A stretch of 9,083 nt of DNA, taken from positions 1-9,083 of the forward strand of contig CANHGC010000041.1 in the NCBI GenBank assembly GCA_947460045.1. The letters run 5' to 3'. Of this stretch, positions 6,198 to 9,083 are shown piece by piece; positions within the stretch are counted from its first letter, which is position 1; the number at the start of each line of letters is the position of its first letter. The DNA comes from Bacteroidota bacterium. Its GTDB lineage: Bacteria > Bacteroidota > Bacteroidia > NS11-12g > UBA955. The notes beneath the pieces are model-generated. The model was not told the DNA's origin and made no database searches. It saw nothing but the letters and a program-made list of their open reading frames with translations. Made by a program: the position numbers and the translations under genes.

Positions 6198-7229
6198 ATG
6201 AGCCAGACCAAAGCGTTATCCATTGATGAAGCGCTAAATCAGAAAGGCTCATACATTTGGGTAGATGTTCGAAGCGAATCCGAATTTGCCCGTGCACACA
6301 TCCCCGGGGCCATTAACATACCCATTTTAAACGACGCCGATCGCGCTGAGGTAGGCACAACTTACAAGCAAAAAGGCAGAGAATTGGCCGTTCAAGTAGG
6401 ATTGCGGTTGGCAGGTCCAAAGTTTGAAGCATTCTACATCGCTTTAATGGCACTTCAAAAATCACACAATAAACCCGTGTTGTTTTATTGTTGGCGTGGA
6501 GGACTGAGAAGCCAAATTGCATCTACCATCACTCAATGGAGTGGTATCCCTGTTTATATCGTTCGTCGCGGGTATCGATCATTTCGGCATTGGACCTTAA
6601 ACACAATTGAAGCGCCAAAAAACATCATACTTGTCGCTGGACATACCGGATCTGGTAAAACAGAAATTTTGCATTTATTGCAACGAAAAGATCAACAAAT
6701 CATTGATTTAGAAGGGTTGGCAAATCATAAAGGTTCGGCACTTGGCGGAGTGGGAATGCCTGAACAACCCAGAAATGAAATGTTCGAAAATTTGCTTGCG
6801 ATTGAAATGTTCGAATTAAACCCAGATAGGTTTACATATATCGAAAATGAAAGTAGAATGATTGGTTTGTGTGCCATTCCACAAGGTTTGTGGGTCCAAA
6901 TGCAACAAGCACCGAGCATTGAGATTTTGGTAGACCGTGAAACCCGAATCAATAGAATTTTGGCCGAATACGCCCACCTGCCCAAGGAATTACTGATTGA
7001 ACAAACCCAAAAACTGCGTAAGCGATTGGGTGGGCAACATGAAAAGGCAGCCGTAGAGGCATTGGAACAAAATGATTTTAGGACATGGGTAGAGCTGTTA
7101 TTGGTTTATTACGACAAATCATACGCCCATTTTGTAGAAAAAAACAACCTCAGCCTCGAAAAATTTGCATGGGATTGGAACCAATTAGAAACTTCATTGT
7201 TATCCTTCATTGAATTAAAAACATCATGA
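6198..7229 (+). CDS. mnmH: tRNA 2-selenouridine synthase (MnmH/SelU)
   Basis: MnmH converts 2-thiouridine at wobble position 34 of certain tRNAs to 2-selenouridine through a geranylated intermediate, using selenophosphate from SelD. Two parts are visible. The first is an N-terminal rhodanese domain (about 8-130) with the catalytic Cys98 in FYCWRGGLRSQ, the motif that distinguishes this family. The second is a P-loop domain with Walker A GHTGSGKT at 148-155, followed by the IDLEGLANHKGSALGG motif (about 169-184). The 343-aa length is normal. ATG 6198 is preferred over a TTG at 6192, which would add two residues. The stop overlaps the next start as ATGA, which indicates tight co-expression with the dehydrogenase. 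The predicted activity requires selD elsewhere in the genome. Confidence 0.96.
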   Translation: MSQTKALSIDEALNQKGSYIWVDVRSESEFARAHIPGAINIPILNDADRAEVGTTYKQKGRELAVQVGLRLAGPKFEAFYIALMALQKSHNKPVLFYCWRGGLRSQIASTITQWSGIPVYIVRRGYRSFRHWTLNTIEAPKNIILVAGHTGSGKTEILHLLQRKDQQIIDLEGLANHKGSALGGVGMPEQPRNEMFENLLAIEMFELNPDRFTYIENESRMIGLCAIPQGLWVQMQQAPSIEILVDRETRINRILAEYAHLPKELLIEQTQKLRKRLGGQHEKAAVEALEQNDFRTWVELLLVYYDKSYAHFVEKNNLSLEKFAWDWNQLETSLLSFIELKTS

Positions 7230-7915
7230 ATTTAGAAAATAGAATCGCCGTGGTAACTGGTGCCAATAAGGGCATCGGACAAGAATGTGTAAACCAACTC
7301 CTGGCAAAAGGCGCCATCGTTTACGGATTTTGCAGAAGTGGTTGTTCAACGAACCACACCAATTACCATTGTATCAAAGCGGATGTGAGAAATCTAGAAT
7401 CGTTGAGTGCCGCTTTCAAAGAAGTCATAGACGCGCATGGAAAAGTCGACATCCTCATTAACAATGCGGGATTGGGCTATTTTGGATTTTGCGAGGAATT
7501 GCCCATAGAACAATGGCAAGAAATGTTCGATACCAATGTAACGGGACTATTTTATGCAACACGACTTGCCCTGCCAAGCATGAAAACGCAAGGATTGGGT
7601 CATATCATCAACATATCCTCCATTGCCGGTTTAGAAGGCTATCAGCAAGTGAGTGGCTATTGCGCTACCAAATTTGCGGTTCGCGGTTTCAGCGATGCCT
7701 TGTACAAGGAAGTTCGTGATTTTGGCGTTAAAGTCACTTGCGTGTACCCAGGTTCTGTAAAAACGGATTTTTTCAGACACAGCGAAAATATCACGGCACA
7801 TGACAATATGCTTATGCCCGAAGACGTAGCGTCACAAATCATCTATTGTTTGGAAACGCCGCCCAATTTTCACAATGTAAACTTAGAAATCAGGCCTTTG
7901 AAGCCACGCGGTTAA
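7226..7915 (+). CDS. Short-chain dehydrogenase/reductase (classical SDR)
   Basis: A 229-aa classical SDR with all key motifs: cofactor glycine motif TGANKGIG (11-18), Asp53 in KADV, NNAG (79-82), Asn104 in DTNVTG, catalytic Ser of NISSIAG (131 or 132), and Tyr145/Lys149 in GYCATK. The YPGSVKTDF segment follows at about 174-182. Basic residues Lys15 and Arg37 suggest NADP(H) preference (inference). The closest general resemblance is to cytoplasmic SDRs annotated as 3-oxoacyl-ACP reductase-like or YdfG-like; the substrate cannot be read from the sequence. The start overlaps the mnmH stop by 4 bases, so it is the last gene of the purS operon. No membrane segment is evident. Confidence 0.92.
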   Translation: MNLENRIAVVTGANKGIGQECVNQLLAKGAIVYGFCRSGCSTNHTNYHCIKADVRNLESLSAAFKEVIDAHGKVDILINNAGLGYFGFCEELPIEQWQEMFDTNVTGLFYATRLALPSMKTQGLGHIINISSIAGLEGYQQVSGYCATKFAVRGFSDALYKEVRDFGVKVTCVYPGSVKTDFFRHSENITAHDNMLMPEDVASQIIYCLETPPNFHNVNLEIRPLKPRG

Positions 7916-7926
7916 TAAACCGTTTT
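7908..7926 (+). terminator. Weak candidate terminator at the end of the purS-SDR operon
   Basis: CGGTT (7909-7913) and AACCG (7918-7922) form a 5-bp stem around AATA, with a possible G-T pair added at 7908/7923, followed by a TTTT run. The stem overlaps the SDR stop codon. It is short, so termination may be leaky or rely on the second hairpin at 7949-7976. Confidence 0.35.
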
Positions 7927-7930
7927 AAGA

Positions 7931-8731
7931 TCACACATATAAAGCCATTTCAGAAGCCAACTTTCTGGCTTCTGAATTTGCTGCTTCTGCATAATCGTCT
8001 TTATCCGAAGCATACAAAATCCCCCTAGAAGAATTTACCAATAAACCCAAATCGGTATTTGCCGCTGCTTTGGTGATATCCACCAGGCTTCCGCCTTGGG
8101 CACCAACGCCAGGAACGAGCAAAAAATGTTCAGGAATCATGGCGCGAATTTGTTGTACCATTTCAGCCCTGGTGGCACCTACAACAAACATCAAATTCTC
8201 TTCAGAACCCCATTTGCAAACGGTTTCAATCACTCTTTCGTACAGTTTTTTTCCTTCGTATTCACCCAACTGGAAATCTGCATGTCCAGCGTTGCTCGTA
8301 AGCGCCAAACAAATGACCCATTTGTTTTTGAACTCCAAAAAAGGCCTCAAACTATCTTCACCCATGTATGGTGCAACCGTTATGGCATCAAAGGGTAAGG
8401 TTTCAAAAAACGCCTTGGCGTACATAGAACTCGTATTGCCTATGTCGCCACGTTTTGCATCCGCAATCTTTAACGTGTTTTGGGGCAAATGAAGCAATGT
8501 TTCTTCCATCCATTCCCAACCCGCTTTTCCATATTGCTCATAAAATGCTGTGTTGATTTTATAGGCCACACTTTGTTCGGCAGTTGCATCTATGATATCG
8601 CGATTGAATTTCACCAAGCCATCCCCAGTTTTTGGCAAACACAGAGGCAATTTCTCCATTTGAGTGTCTAATCCTGTGCAGAGGTATGACTTTTTTGAGC
8701 GGATTTGTTGGATGAGTTCTTGCTTATTCAC
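7931..8731 (-). CDS. pyrF: Orotidine 5'-phosphate decarboxylase, type 2
   Basis: Catalyses the last step of UMP synthesis, OMP to UMP plus CO2. From GTG 8731 the 266-aa protein begins with NKQELIQQIRSKKSYLCTGLD, as Bacteroidota PyrF proteins do after their first Met. The active-site motif DAKRGDIGNTSSMYA (about 91-105) supplies the catalytic Lys and Asp residues. VAPYMGEDS, the LVPGVGAQGG phosphate-loop motif and VNSSRGILYAS follow; length and spacing fit the type 2 subgroup. A longer frame opens at GTG 8758, but its extra residues (MWFYLICSV) do not resemble the family and cover the likely promoter. It converges with the SDR gene (15-base gap) and diverges from the secreted-protein gene. carB of the same pathway is about 6 kb away and not in an operon with it. 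Confidence 0.95.
   Translation of the reverse strand: MNKQELIQQIRSKKSYLCTGLDTQMEKLPLCLPKTGDGLVKFNRDIIDATAEQSVAYKINTAFYEQYGKAGWEWMEETLLHLPQNTLKIADAKRGDIGNTSSMYAKAFFETLPFDAITVAPYMGEDSLRPFLEFKNKWVICLALTSNAGHADFQLGEYEGKKLYERVIETVCKWGSEENLMFVVGATRAEMVQQIRAMIPEHFLLVPGVGAQGGSLVDITKAAANTDLGLLVNSSRGILYASDKDDYAEAANSEARKLASEMALYV
7949..7976. other. Perfect 11-bp hairpin inside the 3' end of pyrF
   Basis: TTCAGAAGCCA (7949-7959) and TGGCTTCTGAA (7966-7976) pair perfectly around ACTTTC. The hairpin lies within the last codons of pyrF (SEARKLASEMA) and 33 bases after the SDR stop. It could help terminate the plus-strand transcript or stabilise the pyrF 3' end. The following plus-strand bases (TTTGCTG) are a poor T-tract. 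Confidence 0.45.
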
Positions 8732-8738
8732 GACACTG

Positions 8739-8746
8739 CAAATTAA
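8739..8746 (-). promoter_or_regulatory. Possible -7 box of pyrF (TTAATTTG)
   Basis: The minus strand reads TTAATTTG, one mismatch from TAnnTTTG, ending 7 bases before the GTG at 8731. The short distance agrees with the other near-leaderless starts in this window. Confidence 0.4.
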
Positions 8747-8779
8747 GTAAAACCACACGGCAAGTTGACTAAATTCGCG

Positions 8780-8787
8780 TAGGTTTG
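8780..8787 (+). promoter_or_regulatory. Probable -7 promoter box of the secreted-protein gene (TAGGTTTG)
   Basis: TAGGTTTG is an exact TAnnTTTG match ending 6 bases before the ATG at 8794, so the leader should be only a few bases. It sits in the same CGTAGGTTTGTAT context as the purS promoter, and in both a TTG lies exactly 12 bases upstream of the box. Confidence 0.6.
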
Positions 8788-8793
8788 TATAAG

Positions 8794-9083
8794 ATGAACA
8801 AAAAAGATGCGGTTAAACATGTTTTGTTGGGCTTGTTCCTACTTGTGTGTGGCGTATCTAAGGCCCAATACATCAAAATTGGGGATGGTTCATACGCCGG
8901 AACTTTGGGTGGACCAATGATTGCCAGTGCAAGCAGAGACACACAAACTTCAAGATTTGCTTACATCATTCCTGCCAACGAGTTGGGAAACATGGTGCAT
9001 GGCGATTCGCTTACCTCCATTGAGTTTTATCGCATCGCGGGTTCGGCGCCAAACAGCAGTACAAATTGTAAAATTTGGCTTCA
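8794..9083 (+). CDS. Secreted protein, N-terminus only (probable type IX secretion cargo)
   Basis: The frame from ATG 8794 is open to the right edge, giving 96 residues plus two bases. It starts MNKKDAVKHV, then a hydrophobic core LLGLFLLVCGV and SKAQ, a signal peptidase I site of the kind common in Bacteroidota, so cleavage around residues 24-25 is expected. The mature part starts YIKIGDGSYAGTLGGPM and continues with SRFAYIIPANELG and LTSIEFYR. This resembles the start of many Bacteroidota exported proteins that carry a type IX sorting domain at the C-terminus (AQ, a GxG turn, then strands with Tyr and an AxEL-like helix). That C-terminus is outside the window, so type IX export and function are inference. 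The gene diverges from pyrF across 62 bases. Confidence 0.75.
   Translation, partial: MNKKDAVKHVLLGLFLLVCGVSKAQYIKIGDGSYAGTLGGPMIASASRDTQTSRFAYIIPANELGNMVHGDSLTSIEFYRIAGSAPNSSTNCKIWL

Noticed and set aside
8070..8492. 140-codon plus-strand ORF opposite pyrF
   Set aside because: Antisense shadow of a well-conserved enzyme gene, with no family features of its own.
8729..8758. pyrF start at GTG 8758, adding nine residues
   Set aside because: The added residues do not match the family, and the region holds the likely promoter; GTG 8731 gives the expected N-terminus.

Overview
The window looks like an ordinary chromosomal, mostly housekeeping stretch of a Bacteroidota (Bacteroidetes) genome. Four things point there: a RicT-type PSP1 protein with the Cys-rich N-terminus usual in that phylum; -7 promoter boxes of the form TAnnTTTG; no clear Shine-Dalgarno sequences, with A/T-rich bases before the starts; and, at the right edge, a secreted-protein N-terminus ending in a Lys-Ala-Gln signal-peptidase site typical of type IX secretion cargo. 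I see no insertion sequence, integrase, CRISPR array, rRNA, tRNA or phage gene. No stretch above 300 bases lacks a gene.

Layout from left to right. (1) The 3' half of carB (+) ends at 1610 and converges on ricT (-, 1694-3415) across a long perfect hairpin that can terminate both. The 3' third of ricT is a 66-bp tandem repeat in seven copies. (2) A tightly packed minus-strand set, read from 5578 down to 3479, encodes a lipoprotein with a probable GyrI-like domain, an LD-carboxypeptidase (S66 family) and a GtrA-family membrane protein. It looks like a cell-envelope operon, and ricT follows it with its own promoter. (3) A divergent promoter region of about 50 bp carries an 8-bp inverted repeat. 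From it a plus-strand operon runs right: purS, a DUF4286 gene, mnmH/selU and a short-chain dehydrogenase, with gaps of 4 to 6 bases or a 4-base overlap. (4) pyrF (-) converges on the dehydrogenase with a 15-base gap. (5) Divergent from pyrF, a secreted-protein gene starts at 8794 and runs off the window.

Functionally the window mixes pyrimidine synthesis (carB, pyrF), purine synthesis (purS), tRNA wobble-uridine selenation (mnmH), peptidoglycan recycling (LD-carboxypeptidase) and envelope or surface proteins. The most unusual features are the RicT repeat tail, the inverted repeat between the lipoprotein gene and purS, and a 13-base promoter core shared by purS and the secreted-protein gene that implies almost leaderless mRNAs. 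I found no convincing evidence for a wholly new system; the findings below are modest leads.
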